Shown: piece after piece, positions 29,253-37,603 of the stretch
How positions within the stretch are numbered: position 1 is the stretch's first letter
Layout: the number at the start of each line of letters is the position of its first letter
Origin: Pseudomonas sp. B28(2017)
GTDB taxonomy: Bacteria > Pseudomonadota > Gammaproteobacteria > Pseudomonadales > Pseudomonadaceae
DNA: 64,000 nt
Assembly: GCF_002113025.1 (NCBI RefSeq)
Contig: NZ_NEJH01000003.1
Coordinates: 434,001-498,000 of the forward strand
Reading direction: 5' to 3'
Notes under the pieces: generated by a model
What the model saw: only the letters and a program-made list of their open reading frames with translations
Databases searched by the model: none
What the model was told of the DNA's origin: nothing
Translations under genes and position numbers: made by a program

Positions 29253-29683
29253 TGGCCGGGGAAAAGCTCTTGTTGGAAACTGATGGTGTTGGTTTTGTCG
29301 CCGGTCTGCACCTTGATATCGAAGGTGCGGACTTCCTGCTGATCCACCGGGTATTGCGCAATGTAGTAGATCGCGCCTTGTTCGGTGATCTGTTTGAATT
29401 TCAGTGGTACGGTCTGGCTGGTCAGGTCTTTGACCGAGCCGCTCACCTGGGCCATCAGTGGCTTGCCTTCCTTGAGTACCGAAATGTTGATCACGCCCTG
29501 GTTCTTGCTGCGGATCAGTTCGGCGGACTTGGCAATGTCCGGGGTCAGGTAGGTGGAGTTGAAGGTGTTGTAATGCACCGTCACGTCACCGAAGGTTTCC
29601 TTGCGCTCGCCCTTGATGACGTCGGCGGCCATGGTGGTAACGCTCAGGCAGGCAGTGAGTAGAAATAACGCTAGACGACCCAT
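29249..29683 (-). CDS. DUF4426 secreted protein
   Basis: A 144-residue protein with a short signal peptide ([16 protein letters not shown], cut near residue 20) and a single DUF4426 domain ([20 protein letters not shown]). The family occurs between metW and rdgB in pseudomonads; its function is not known. Probably periplasmic. It overlaps rdgB by 4 bp and follows metW by 26 bp. Confidence 0.82.
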   Translation of the reverse strand: MGRLALFLLTACLSVTTMAADVIKGERKETFGDVTVHYNTFNSTYLTPDIAKSAELIRSKNQGVINISVLKEGKPLMAQVSGSVKDLTSQTVPLKFKQITEQGAIYYIAQYPVDQQEVRTFDIKVQTGDKTNTISFQQELFPGQ

Positions 29684-29709
29684 GATCGTTCTCCTTGCAA
29701 TAGGGTGGA

Positions 29710-30330
29710 TCAGACCGCGACCTTGTGGTCGGAAAGTCCCGGGCTGCTGACGCGGTAGATTCCGATCTCACCTAACAGATTAGGCCATAGCTTACTGGCC
29801 CACCCGTGCCGATGCTGTTGATCCACGGCAAGTCGATCAATGACCTTCGCTTCACGTTCGCGACACAAGGCTTCAAAGTCCGCGAAGGTGCAGAAGTGAA
29901 TGTTGGGCGTGTTGTACCAGGTGTACGGCAGGAACTCGGAAACCGGCATCCGGCCCTTGCTCGCCAGGTACCAGCGGCAGCGCCAGTGACCGAAGTTGGG
30001 GAAGGTGATGATGCACTGGCGACCGACGCGCAGCATTTCGTCGAGGATCCTGTCCGGGTAGTGCACCGCTTGCAGTGCCTGGGTCATGACCACGATGTCG
30101 AAACTGTTGCTGGCAAAGTTGCCCAGGCCCTTGTCCAGGTCCTGTTCGATGACGTTGATGCCCTTGGCCACGCACTCGGCGATGTTGTCGGCGTCGTTTT
30201 CCAGGCCATAACCGGTGACTTGCTTGTTATCGCGCAGCCAGGTCAGCAGTTCGCCATCGCCGCACCCGAGGTCGAGCACTCGGCTGCCGGCGGGGATCCA
30301 TTCCTGGATGATTTCCAGATCAGCTCTCAT
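29710..30330 (-). CDS. metW: Methionine biosynthesis protein MetW
   Basis: A 206-residue SAM-binding methyltransferase-fold protein with motif I SRVLDLGCGDGELLTWL. MetW is always paired with metX in proteobacteria and is required for, or activates, the MetX acyltransferase. It starts 7 bp after the metX stop, consistent with cotranslation. Its own methyl-transfer substrate, if any, is unknown. Confidence 0.95.
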   Translation of the reverse strand: MRADLEIIQEWIPAGSRVLDLGCGDGELLTWLRDNKQVTGYGLENDADNIAECVAKGINVIEQDLDKGLGNFASNSFDIVVMTQALQAVHYPDRILDEMLRVGRQCIITFPNFGHWRCRWYLASKGRMPVSEFLPYTWYNTPNIHFCTFADFEALCREREAKVIDRLAVDQQHRHGWASKLWPNLLGEIGIYRVSSPGLSDHKVAV

Positions 30331-30337
30331 GGCTTTC

Positions 30338-31477
30338 TCACAGCGTAATGCGGTTCATGTAATTGCCGAATGCCTGCAGATAGCGCGGGATCGGAATCAG
30401 GAAGGCGTCGTGGCCTTGCGGTGCGTCGATCTCGAGGTAGCAGACGTCCTTGCGCGCGGCCATCAGTGCATCCACCAGTTCCCGCGAGCGGGCAGGGGAG
30501 AAGCGCCAGTCGGTGGTGAACGACATCACGCAGAACTTAGCTTTGGCACCTTCAAAGGTTTTCGCCAGGTTATCGTCGAAGTTCGCCGCCGGATCGAAGT
30601 AATCGAGCGCTTTGGTCATCAACAGATAGGTGTTGGCATCGAAGCGCCCGGAGAACTCTTCACCCTGATAGCGCAGGTAGCTTTCAACCTGGAACTCGAC
30701 GCTGTGGAAGTCGTAGTTGAGCTTCTCGCTCTTCAGCCCGCGGCCGAATTTCTCGCCCATGGAGTCGTCGGACAGGTAGGTGATGTGCCCGACCATCCGC
30801 GCCAGCATCAAGCCGCGCTTGGGGATCACGTTGTGTTCCTGGAACGAACCGCCGTGGAATTCAGGGTCGGTGAGGATTGCCTGGCGCGCCACTTCGTTGA
30901 ACGCGATGTTCTGTGCCGACAGCTTGGGTGCCGAGGCGATGGCCAGGCAGTGACGGATGCGGTCGGGGTAGGTGATGCTCCATTGCATCGCCTGCATGCC
31001 GCCGAGGCTGCCGCCGATCACGGCCGCGAACTGAGCGATGCCGAGACGATCTGCCAGACGCGCCTGGCTGTGCACCCAATCCTCGACGGTCAAGACCGGG
31101 AAGTCGGCGCCGAACGGCTTGCCGGTCTCGGGGTTGATGCTGCTCGGGCCGGTGGAGCCGTTGCAGCCGCCGAGATTGTTCAGGCTGACCACGAAGAACT
31201 TGTTGGTGTCGATTGGCTTGCCGGGGCCGATGCAGCTGTCCCACCAACCGGGCTTGCGGTCGTCGGGGCTGTGATAGCCGGCGGCGTGGTGGTGCCCGGA
31301 CAAGGCGTGGCAGATCAGCACGGCATTGCTCGCCGTGGCATTCAGCGTGCCGTAGGTTTCGTAAATCAGGTCATAGGCCGGGAGCGAACGTCCACAGGCC
31401 AAAGCCAGTGGCTCGCTGAAATGCGCCACTTGCGGCGTCACCAGACCAACAGAATCGGGGGGAAAGGCAGCTGGCAT
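30338..31477 (-). CDS. metX: Homoserine O-succinyl/acetyltransferase MetX
   Basis: A 379-residue alpha/beta-hydrolase-fold acyltransferase, first committed step of methionine synthesis. The nucleophile elbow is [10 protein letters not shown], the oxyanion region [13 protein letters not shown], and the late catalytic residues are in QGHDAFLIP. The ATG at 31477 ([13 protein letters not shown]) matches P. aeruginosa MetX; five upstream codons are discarded. Pseudomonas MetX enzymes with a downstream metW use succinyl-CoA (MetXS), so succinylation is the likelier reaction. Confidence 0.94.
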   Translation of the reverse strand: MPAAFPPDSVGLVTPQVAHFSEPLALACGRSLPAYDLIYETYGTLNATASNAVLICHALSGHHHAAGYHSPDDRKPGWWDSCIGPGKPIDTNKFFVVSLNNLGGCNGSTGPSSINPETGKPFGADFPVLTVEDWVHSQARLADRLGIAQFAAVIGGSLGGMQAMQWSITYPDRIRHCLAIASAPKLSAQNIAFNEVARQAILTDPEFHGGSFQEHNVIPKRGLMLARMVGHITYLSDDSMGEKFGRGLKSEKLNYDFHSVEFQVESYLRYQGEEFSGRFDANTYLLMTKALDYFDPAANFDDNLAKTFEGAKAKFCVMSFTTDWRFSPARSRELVDALMAARKDVCYLEIDAPQGHDAFLIPIPRYLQAFGNYMNRITL

Positions 31478-31587
31478 CGACCCTGCTCTCATTGAAATGA
31501 GGCGTAAGTCTAAAGACCGCTGGGGTTAGCGGCAAGCAAAGGTCGGGCCTGATTGTTTCCTGTCAGACCGAGGCGCGGCCATCGCGG

Positions 31588-31884
31588 TCAGCCAGGCTGT
31601 CGCACCAGTCCCGGCAAATCCGGCAACTTCTTCGGTGAGCAGATTCGCACCCGTTTCTGCCGGTTCAACTCGCCACTGATCAGGCTGACCTGGCTCTTGG
31701 ACACGCCAAAGGCCTTGGCCAGAAAGGCTATCAGGTACGCGTTGGCCTTGCCCTCGACTGGCGGCGCGGTCAGGCGGATCTTCAGGCGATCGCCGTGCAG
31801 CCCGCAGAAATCATCGCTACGGGCTGCCGGTTGCAGGTGACATTCCAGAATCAGGTCGTCACCGTCCCAGCGAAACCAGCTCAC
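31588..31884 (-). CDS. yggU: DUF167/YggU family protein
   Basis: A 98-residue protein of the DUF167 family, with the signature DRLKIRLTAPPVEGKANAYL and QVSLISGELNRQKRVRI. The fold is known but the function is not. It lies 4 bp after yggT, the typical yggS-proC-yggT-yggU arrangement. Confidence 0.9.
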   Translation of the reverse strand: MSWFRWDGDDLILECHLQPAARSDDFCGLHGDRLKIRLTAPPVEGKANAYLIAFLAKAFGVSKSQVSLISGELNRQKRVRICSPKKLPDLPGLVRQPG

Positions 31885-31888
31885 CGGG

Positions 31889-32479
31889 TCAGATCAGCAC
31901 GCGGAGGATTGCCGGCATCATGGTCATGGCGGCGAGGTTGTTGATCACCAGCATGTCAATCAGTTTGATCGCCAGGAACGCAAAGATCGGCGACAGATCA
32001 AGCCCGCCAAGGTTTGGCAGGAACTTGCGGAACGGCGCCAGGGCCGGTTCGCAGATGTCGTTCACCAGTTCGGCGCCCGGGTTATGGCTGCCCGGGGCGA
32101 CCCAGGACAGGATCACGCTGATGATCAGGGCAAAGAAGAAAATATTCAGGAACAGCGCGGTCACACCGATGATCGACCAGATCAGCAGTTGCAGCGGGTT
32201 GCCGGTAGTGCCGTAGGTCAGCAGCAGGGTCAGGGCCATCAGCGCCAGTTGCACCAGGATCGCCAGCACCAGCGAGGACATGTCCAGACCGAACACGCTC
32301 GGGATGATCCGACGCAGCGGCTTGAGCAGCGGCTGGGTGGCCTTCACGGCGAATTGGCAGATCGGGTTGTAGAAGTTCGCCCGCACCAGTTGCAGCACGA
32401 AGCGCATCAGCACGATCAGCAGGTACAGGCTGCCGAGGGTTTGCAGCACGTAGACCGCTGCGGTGTTCAATCCAATCAT
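31889..32479 (-). CDS. yggT: YggT family integral membrane protein
   Basis: A 196-residue protein with two tandem YGGT domains: each half has two membrane segments and the RLRPL-like loop (LKPLRRIIPSVFG; LAPFRKFLPNLGG). The ATG at 32479 is supported by AGGAG just upstream; the long upstream extension overlaps proC and is discarded. Linked elsewhere to osmotic or ion stress and septal protein assembly; role here unknown. Confidence 0.92.
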   Translation of the reverse strand: MIGLNTAAVYVLQTLGSLYLLIVLMRFVLQLVRANFYNPICQFAVKATQPLLKPLRRIIPSVFGLDMSSLVLAILVQLALMALTLLLTYGTTGNPLQLLIWSIIGVTALFLNIFFFALIISVILSWVAPGSHNPGAELVNDICEPALAPFRKFLPNLGGLDLSPIFAFLAIKLIDMLVINNLAAMTMMPAILRVLI

Positions 32480-32489
32480 GAAAAGCTCC

Positions 32490-33308
32490 TTATTGACCCA
32501 GTTGTTCGGCCATCTCGGCCGAGCGATGCGCGGCAGCGCCGAGTGCTTTTTCAACCAGGGCTTCAAAGCCATTGGCCTGGAACGACTTGATTGCAGCTTC
32601 CGTGGTGCCCGCAGGCGAGGTGACGCGGCGGCGCAGCTCGGCAGCATCGACGTCGCTGGAGACCGCCATGTGTGCGGCGCCCAGTGCGGTTTGCAGCGTC
32701 AGTTGCGCGGCGATGTCCGCTGGCAGGCCGAGTTTCACGCCGGCAGCGGTCATGGCCTCGATCAGCAGGAAGAAATACGCCGGGCCCGAGCCGGAAACGG
32801 CGGTGACGGCGTCCAGTTGCTGCTCTTCATCGAGCCATAAGGCGATGCCGACCGCGGATAGCAGCTCCTGGGCCTGCTGACGCTGTTCAGCTGACACTTC
32901 GGCTGTTGCGAACAGGCCGCTCGCGCCCTGACGCACCAACGCCGGGGTGTTGGGCATGCAGCGCACGATCGGCTGGGCACCGAGCCAGTTGTTCATGCTG
33001 GCGCAGGTGATGCCCGCAGCAATCGAAACCACCAGTTGATCGGGCTTGAGACTTGGGCGCAGGGCTTCGCACACGGCTTTCATCGCCTGGGGCTTGACCG
33101 CGAGGACGACGACGTCGGCGCCATTGATGGCCTGGGCGTTGTCGGCGAAGGTTTCGATGCCGTGTTCAGCACTCACGCGGGCGCGGGTCTCTTCGCCCGG
33201 ATCGCTGGCGCGGATCTGTGCGGCTTCCAGACCCTTGGCCCGCAGGCCGCCAATCAGGCTGGCGGCCATGTTGCCGGCACCGATAAAGGCAATACGTGTC
33301 TTGCTCAT
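32490..33308 (-). CDS. proC: Pyrroline-5-carboxylate reductase
   Basis: A 272-residue NAD(P)H enzyme that makes proline. The nucleotide-binding N-terminus is IAFIGAGNMAASLIGGL and the C-terminal signature is LRRRVTSPAGTTEAAIKSF. CMPNTPALVRQGASG is the family's central motif. The stop is 10 bp from yggT and yggS lies 35 bp upstream; all three probably share one mRNA. Confidence 0.97.
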   Translation of the reverse strand: MSKTRIAFIGAGNMAASLIGGLRAKGLEAAQIRASDPGEETRARVSAEHGIETFADNAQAINGADVVVLAVKPQAMKAVCEALRPSLKPDQLVVSIAAGITCASMNNWLGAQPIVRCMPNTPALVRQGASGLFATAEVSAEQRQQAQELLSAVGIALWLDEEQQLDAVTAVSGSGPAYFFLLIEAMTAAGVKLGLPADIAAQLTLQTALGAAHMAVSSDVDAAELRRRVTSPAGTTEAAIKSFQANGFEALVEKALGAAAHRSAEMAEQLGQ

Positions 33309-33343
33309 GTCAGGTCCTTATTCAGAAGTGTGTCAGCCATGGT

Positions 33344-34042
33344 TCATGGCTGGCCGTAGTCGCGGGCACCAAACAGGGCCGTACCGATGCGGACCCAGGT
33401 GGCGCCCTGGGCGATGGCCGACTCAAGGTCGTGGCTCATGCCCATGGAAAGTGTGTCGAGCGGCAGGTTCAGGCTGGCTTGCAGGCTTTTGATCAAGTCG
33501 CGCACGGCAGCAAACGCGGCATCCTGGGCGGCGCGATCTTCAGTCGGCTCGGGGATGGCCATCAACCCGCGCAACTTCAAGCGCGGCAGGGCGTTGATGG
33601 CACTGGCCAGGGCCGGCAGGTCGGCCGGGGTGCAACCGGATTTGCTGGCTTCACCGCTCACGTTGACCTGAATGCAGATGTTCAGCGGCGGCAAATCGGC
33701 GGGACGTTGTTCGGACAGGCGTTGTGCGATTTTCAGGCGATCCACGGAATGCACCCAGTCGAAGTGCTCGGCGATAGCACGAGTCTTGTTCGATTGAATG
33801 GGGCCGATGAAGTGCCAGATCAAGGGCAGGTCGGTCAGTTCGAGCTGCTTGCCCAGCGCTTCCTGCAGATAGTTCTCGCCAAAGTCGCGCTGGCCGGCGG
33901 CGTAGGCTTCACGCAGGTCTTGTGCGGGTTTGGTCTTGCTCACGGCCAACAGCTGGACGCAGTTTTCGGCGCGGTTGGCGGCGAGTGTCGCGGCATGGAT
34001 GCGCGAACTAACTTCGAGAATGTTGTCTGCTATGGTGGACAT
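33344..34042 (-). CDS. yggS: PLP homeostasis protein YggS
   Basis: A 232-residue fold-III PLP-binding protein (COG0325). The cofactor lysine lies in LLAVSKTKPAQDL, with GENYLQEA and LSMGMSHDLESAI as the other family blocks. It buffers pyridoxal phosphate and affects amino acid pools. The ATG at 34042 gives the usual length. Divergent from pilT with 56 bp between them. Confidence 0.94.
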   Translation of the reverse strand: MSTIADNILEVSSRIHAATLAANRAENCVQLLAVSKTKPAQDLREAYAAGQRDFGENYLQEALGKQLELTDLPLIWHFIGPIQSNKTRAIAEHFDWVHSVDRLKIAQRLSEQRPADLPPLNICIQVNVSGEASKSGCTPADLPALASAINALPRLKLRGLMAIPEPTEDRAAQDAAFAAVRDLIKSLQASLNLPLDTLSMGMSHDLESAIAQGATWVRIGTALFGARDYGQP

Positions 34043-34098
34043 CAAGAGGCGCCAGCGGTCTGAAGGTTCGCGGCATTCTACTGGAATTGAGGGGCGCA

Positions 34099-35133
34099 AT
34101 GGATATCACCGAACTGCTGGCGTTCAGCGCTAAACAGGGCGCGTCCGACCTGCACTTGTCCGCCGGCCTGCCGCCGATGATTCGGGTGGATGGCGATGTG
34201 CGACGCATCAACCTGCCGGCCCTGGATCACCAGCAGGTGCAGGCGCTGATTCATTCCGTCATGAACGACACCCAACGGGTGGACTTCGAGAAACACCTGG
34301 AAACCGACTTTTCCTTTGAGGTGCCCGGTGTGGCGCGTTTTCGGGTCAATGCGTTCAATCAGAACCGTGGCGCGGGCGCCGTGTTTCGCACCATCCCGTC
34401 AAAAGTGCAGAGCATGGAAGAACTGGGCATGGGAGAAGTGTTTCGCAAGATGACCGACGCTCCCCGTGGCCTGGTGCTGGTGACCGGCCCGACCGGTTCC
34501 GGCAAATCCACCACGTTGGCGGCGATGATCGATTACCTCAATACCCATCGCCATCACCACGTCCTCACCATCGAGGACCCTATCGAATTCGTTCACGAGT
34601 CGCGCAAATGCCTGATCAATCAGCGTGAAGTTCATCGCGATACCCGTAGTTTCGCCACCGCGTTGCGTTCGGCACTGCGGGAGGACCCGGATGTGATTCT
34701 TGTGGGGGAGATGCGCGATCTGGAAACCATCCGCCTGGCGCTGACTGCTGCTGAAACCGGCCATCTGGTGTTTGGCACGCTGCACACCACGTCGGCAGCG
34801 AAAACCATCGACCGGGTGGTCGACGTGTTTCCGGGGGACGAGAAGTCGATGGTGCGCTCGATGCTCTCCGAATCGCTGCTGGCGGTGGTGTCCCAGGTGC
34901 TGGTGAAGAAGGTCGGTGGCGGGCGCATCGCGGCCCACGAGATCATGCTGGGGACATCGGCGATCCGGAGCCTGATCCGCGAGGACAAGGTGGCGCAGAT
35001 GTACTCGGCGATTCAATCGGGAGGGGCGTTGGGAATGCAGACGCTGGATATGAGCTTGAAGGGCTTGGTGGCCAAGGGCTTGATCAGTCGTGATCATGCA
35101 CAGGAGAAGGCGCGGTCACCGGATAATTTTTGA
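34099..35133 (+). CDS. pilT: Type IV pilus retraction ATPase PilT
   Basis: A 344-residue secretion-type ATPase that powers pilus retraction. Walker A GPTGSGKSTTLAAM, Asp box region EDPIEF, Walker B DPDVILVGEMRDLETI and His box TGHLVFGTLHTTSAAKT are all intact. The start at 34099 (MDITELLAFSAKQGASDLHL) matches the family. In P. aeruginosa pilU follows immediately; here there is no pilU, and a REP element and a convergent peptidase gene come next. Confidence 0.96.
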   Translation: MDITELLAFSAKQGASDLHLSAGLPPMIRVDGDVRRINLPALDHQQVQALIHSVMNDTQRVDFEKHLETDFSFEVPGVARFRVNAFNQNRGAGAVFRTIPSKVQSMEELGMGEVFRKMTDAPRGLVLVTGPTGSGKSTTLAAMIDYLNTHRHHHVLTIEDPIEFVHESRKCLINQREVHRDTRSFATALRSALREDPDVILVGEMRDLETIRLALTAAETGHLVFGTLHTTSAAKTIDRVVDVFPGDEKSMVRSMLSESLLAVVSQVLVKKVGGGRIAAHEIMLGTSAIRSLIREDKVAQMYSAIQSGGALGMQTLDMSLKGLVAKGLISRDHAQEKARSPDNF

Positions 35134-35147
35134 TAATCCAGAAACGC

Positions 35148-35169
35148 CATCGCGGGCTTGCCCGCGATG
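35148..35169. repeat. Single REP palindrome
   Basis: CATCGCGGG and CCCGCGATG around CTTG, in the 85-bp gap after pilT; same class as 7130-7205. Confidence 0.65.
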
Positions 35170-35218
35170 AGGCCATCATATTCAAAGCAATTCCCGAGGC
35201 CGACCCCGGAAGTTCAAA

Positions 35219-35839
35219 TCAGCGCTGAACAACCCGCAACTGATTCGGCTCTTTCGGCAGAACCCGTTTGGCAACCACGTAGTGGTTTTCCCAGTACGGT
35301 TTCTTCAAAGTGTCGATGGACACCGACTTGCCACGACGTGGCGCGTGGATGAAACGGTCGTTGCCCAGGTAAATGGCAACGTGATTGACCCGACGGCTCT
35401 TGATATTGAAGAAAATCAGGTCGCCCGGCTTCAGGTCGTCGCGATCGACTTTCTCCCCATGACCGCTGGCCATGGCGTTGGAGGTGCGTGGCAGGTCGAA
35501 CGTGGCGTCGTTGAACGCGTATTTCACCAGGCCGCTGCAATCGAAACCTTTGCTTGGGCTACTGCCGCCCCAACGATAGGGAGTGCCAAGGACGTTCACG
35601 GCGCGACTCAGCACGTTGCTGCTTTCCTTGGTGCCCATTGCTGGAACCAGGCCGCTTTTGTCGCTGGCCAGAGTCGGAGCATATTTGGCGGATTTTTTGT
35701 CTTTGCTCGAAAGAGCAGAAACATGGGGTTTGGGGGTGTAACCATTAACGTTGGGAAGACGTTGCTCACGATTGGTGGCGTGGGCGGCCAGTGGCATCAA
35801 AAGGCAAATGGTTAGCCATGTCTTGAAAAATGAACGCAT
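35219..35839 (-). CDS. C40 (NlpC/P60) family peptidase
   Basis: A 206-residue secreted cysteine peptidase. The signal peptide is at 1-20. The catalytic Cys101 is in FDCSGLVKYAF, His153 in VNHVAIYLG and the third polar residue His165 in FIHAPR. TPYRWGGSSPSKG is the typical entry to the active site. Likely a cell-wall hydrolase cutting stem peptides (D,L-endopeptidase). Low-complexity Lys/Ser-rich linker between signal and domain. Convergent with pilT. Confidence 0.92.
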   Translation of the reverse strand: MRSFFKTWLTICLLMPLAAHATNREQRLPNVNGYTPKPHVSALSSKDKKSAKYAPTLASDKSGLVPAMGTKESSNVLSRAVNVLGTPYRWGGSSPSKGFDCSGLVKYAFNDATFDLPRTSNAMASGHGEKVDRDDLKPGDLIFFNIKSRRVNHVAIYLGNDRFIHAPRRGKSVSIDTLKKPYWENHYVVAKRVLPKEPNQLRVVQR

Positions 35840-36090
35840 TAGGCAAGGCTCTTAATAAGTTAGCGCGCAACTTTATAACAGCTTTTTTGCCGCTTCCGAG
35901 GCCGTTGGTCGATTCAACCTGGGGGACAATGGCGGCAAAATAGCGGCAAATAGGCGCGATTGTCCGACACAAGTCAGGTGTTACAAGGCTTTGACGGGAG
36001 TGAAGGTAGCACCTGCCATACGTCGGGTGCCTGTAAAAAAGTCACAAAGAAATGAAGAATATTTATCTATCGCGCGAATCGAGGTCATTC
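35840..36090. other. Intergenic region between the C40 peptidase and TM2 genes
   Basis: 251 bp holding the divergent promoters. A short direct repeat GCGGCAAAATA / GCGGCAAATA occurs at about 35932-35952. No gene seen. Confidence 0.4.
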
Positions 36091-36510
36091 ATGAACCCCT
36101 ATCAACAGGCTGTCCAGCAGCAAGATACCCACAGCAAAGTGATCGGTTACCTGCTGTGGATTTTCGGTTTTACCGGCGCTCATCGCTTCTATTACGGCAA
36201 GCCGGTGACCGGGACGATCTGGTTCTTCACCTTTGGCTTGCTGGGTATCGGTTGGCTGATCGACGTTTTCCTGATCCCGTCCATGGACCGTGAAGCGGAC
36301 CTGAGGTTCACCGCCGGGCCGATCGAATACAACGTGGCGTGGATTCTGCTGACGTTTCTCGGGGTGTTTGGCGTGCACCGGATGTATCAGGGGAAATGGA
36401 TCAGTGGGCTGCTGTACCTGCTGACGGGCGGGTTGTTCTTTATTGGCGTGCTGTATGACTTCTGGACGTTGAATGACCAAGTCTCCGTGCGTAACGCACA
36501 GAGTCGCTGA
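36091..36510 (+). CDS. TM2 domain protein
   Basis: A 139-residue membrane protein with two TM2-type hairpins: GFTGAHRFYYGKPVTGTIW and GVFGVHRMYQGKWISGLLY carry the conserved G-HR-Y-G pattern, each followed by hydrophobic segments. The ATG at 36091 is the start of similarity. The function of TM2 proteins is unknown. The last 57 bp recur, diverged, at 37450-37506. Confidence 0.85.
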   Translation: MNPYQQAVQQQDTHSKVIGYLLWIFGFTGAHRFYYGKPVTGTIWFFTFGLLGIGWLIDVFLIPSMDREADLRFTAGPIEYNVAWILLTFLGVFGVHRMYQGKWISGLLYLLTGGLFFIGVLYDFWTLNDQVSVRNAQSR

Positions 36511-36513
36511 TTT

Positions 36514-36545
36514 CTGCGGCGAGGGGGCAGGCCCTCTCGCCGCAG
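36514..36545 (+). terminator. Hairpin after the TM2 gene
   Basis: CTGCGGCGAG (36514-36523) and CTCGCCGCAG (36536-36545) form a strong stem 4 bp after the stop, followed only by GGTTTA, so it may be a terminator or an mRNA-stabilising hairpin. Confidence 0.55.
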
Positions 36546-36604
36546 GGTTTACGTCTGGTGATTGATCCAGCTATCCGTCTGCTTGAGTTACAGCCTATGA
36601 GTGG

Positions 36605-37003
36605 TTACTGAAATGCTTTCAGTAATTGAAGCTGAAGCGTTAAAAATGCCATTGTGCTGAAGCTGTATAAGATTGAAATGATGAAGTGGTTTGGGATGGT
36701 CCAGTAATTTATGCTGTCGGCGAGAATCGCAAGCGATGCAACTGCAACTATTAATGCTGATATTTTTATCAAGGTTGAATTGGTGTGGCGGGCTTTTCTG
36801 TATAAAAATATTTGCATTAGGTGAAATATGAATAACACTAAGCCCGCAATCAGGATTGCGCCTATTGGTATTCCGATTGAGTCTCGATCTATGTCGTAAA
36901 TGCCTGCGCTCAAATTTCTTTCTATGGTGAATATTGCTACGCTGGAAGTGATCGCTAAAAGTAAAGGGTAGATGTAGTTCAGGTGTTTGTAGAGAGTCTT
37001 CAT
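36605..37003 (-). CDS. Four-helix membrane protein of unknown function
   Basis: A 132-residue, markedly AT-rich gene. Start ATG at 37003 with an AGGAAG ribosome site; the frame is open a further 22 codons. Four predicted membrane segments (about 8-27, 45-67, 78-96, 105-128) cover most of the protein. I do not recognise the family. Base composition and codon choice (many ATT, AAA, TAT) differ from every neighbour, which suggests transfer. It is the larger gene of the segment bounded by the two TM2 3' ends. A small membrane immunity protein is possible but unproven. Confidence 0.6.
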   Translation of the reverse strand: MKTLYKHLNYIYPLLLAITSSVAIFTIERNLSAGIYDIDRDSIGIPIGAILIAGLVLFIFHLMQIFLYRKARHTNSTLIKISALIVAVASLAILADSINYWTIPNHFIISILYSFSTMAFLTLQLQLLKAFQ

Positions 37004-37065
37004 GTGGCTCTTCCTGAGTGTAGAAAGCTCATAAGTAAAGGCTTTTATACCACTTTTCGTTTTAA

Positions 37066-37281
37066 TCAATCATGGAGCATATCCATTGCGGCTGAGGAGA
37101 TGACGGGGCCATCGCGCAGTGGCGGTGAGTAAGTTTGCCCGTCGTTGGTGATGATGGCTTCACCGGCTTCATGCCAGTCTGCAATCGAGTGGGCTCCCCA
37201 GTTGAACCCAGGGTTAACTGTAAAGCCGCCTGATTTTTCCTTAGCTGTTTTTATACTAAATGATGGGTGTTGAATCTGCAT
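37066..37281 (-). CDS. Small hypothetical protein, possibly a toxin C-terminal fragment
   Basis: A 71-residue open frame that begins right after an in-frame stop. The first 20 residues are AT-rich (MQIQHPSFSIKTAKEK); the rest (NPGFNWGAHSIADWHEAG to the end) has normal GC and reads like a globular domain end. No family recognised. It lies upstream of, and on the same strand as, the four-helix membrane protein, an order seen with orphan toxin modules and their immunity genes, but this is a guess. It may be non-functional. Confidence 0.35.
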   Translation of the reverse strand: MQIQHPSFSIKTAKEKSGGFTVNPGFNWGAHSIADWHEAGEAIITNDGQTYSPPLRDGPVISSAAMDMLHD

Positions 37282-37449
37282 TCAATAACTTTGTAGGCTG
37301 TTTCTGTATGTTGCGAAGTTCCTTTCGCGCGGGTGATGAGAAGTCAGGAATTTCTGTTCGCTGGATGGTTTTATTCGCCGTCGCTTGTAGAAATGTTCTT
37401 GATGCGGATGTGCTGTTTTGGGAAAGACAGTGGAGGAAGGGCAGGAGGG

Positions 37450-37506
37450 CTGCATGACTTCTGGACATTGAGTGACCAGGTTTCACTGCGTAATGCACAG
37501 AGTCGC
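37450..37506 (+). pseudogene. Remnant of a second TM2 gene 3' end
   Basis: 57 bp that match the last 57 bp of the TM2 gene (36451-36507) with 8 mismatches. Translated it reads HDFWTLSDQVSLRNAQSR against YDFWTLNDQVSVRNAQSR. There is no upstream TM2 coding sequence in frame, so it is a tail-only fragment. The 322-bp stretch 37282-37603 contains this remnant, a REPIN and no supportable gene. Confidence 0.85.
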
Positions 37507-37524
37507 GGTGCCTTTTAGTAAGTC

Positions 37525-37586
37525 TCGCGAGCAGGCTCGCTCCCACAGAAGAATGCATTGCAATGTGGGAGCGAGCCTGCTCGCGA
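37525..37586. repeat. REPIN doublet
   Basis: TCGCGAGCAGGCTCGCTCCC and its inverted partner ending TCGCGA surround GAATGCATTGCAAT; it lies at the 3' end of pyrC'. Confidence 0.85.
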
Positions 37587-37603
37587 ATGCAGGCGACGCG
37601 GAG

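Noticed and set aside
37260-37457. A 65-codon plus-strand frame and a 100-codon minus-strand frame (37256-37558) in the TM2-pyrC' interval
   Set aside because: Neither has a convincing ribosome site, and the longer one runs through the REPIN; treated as non-coding.
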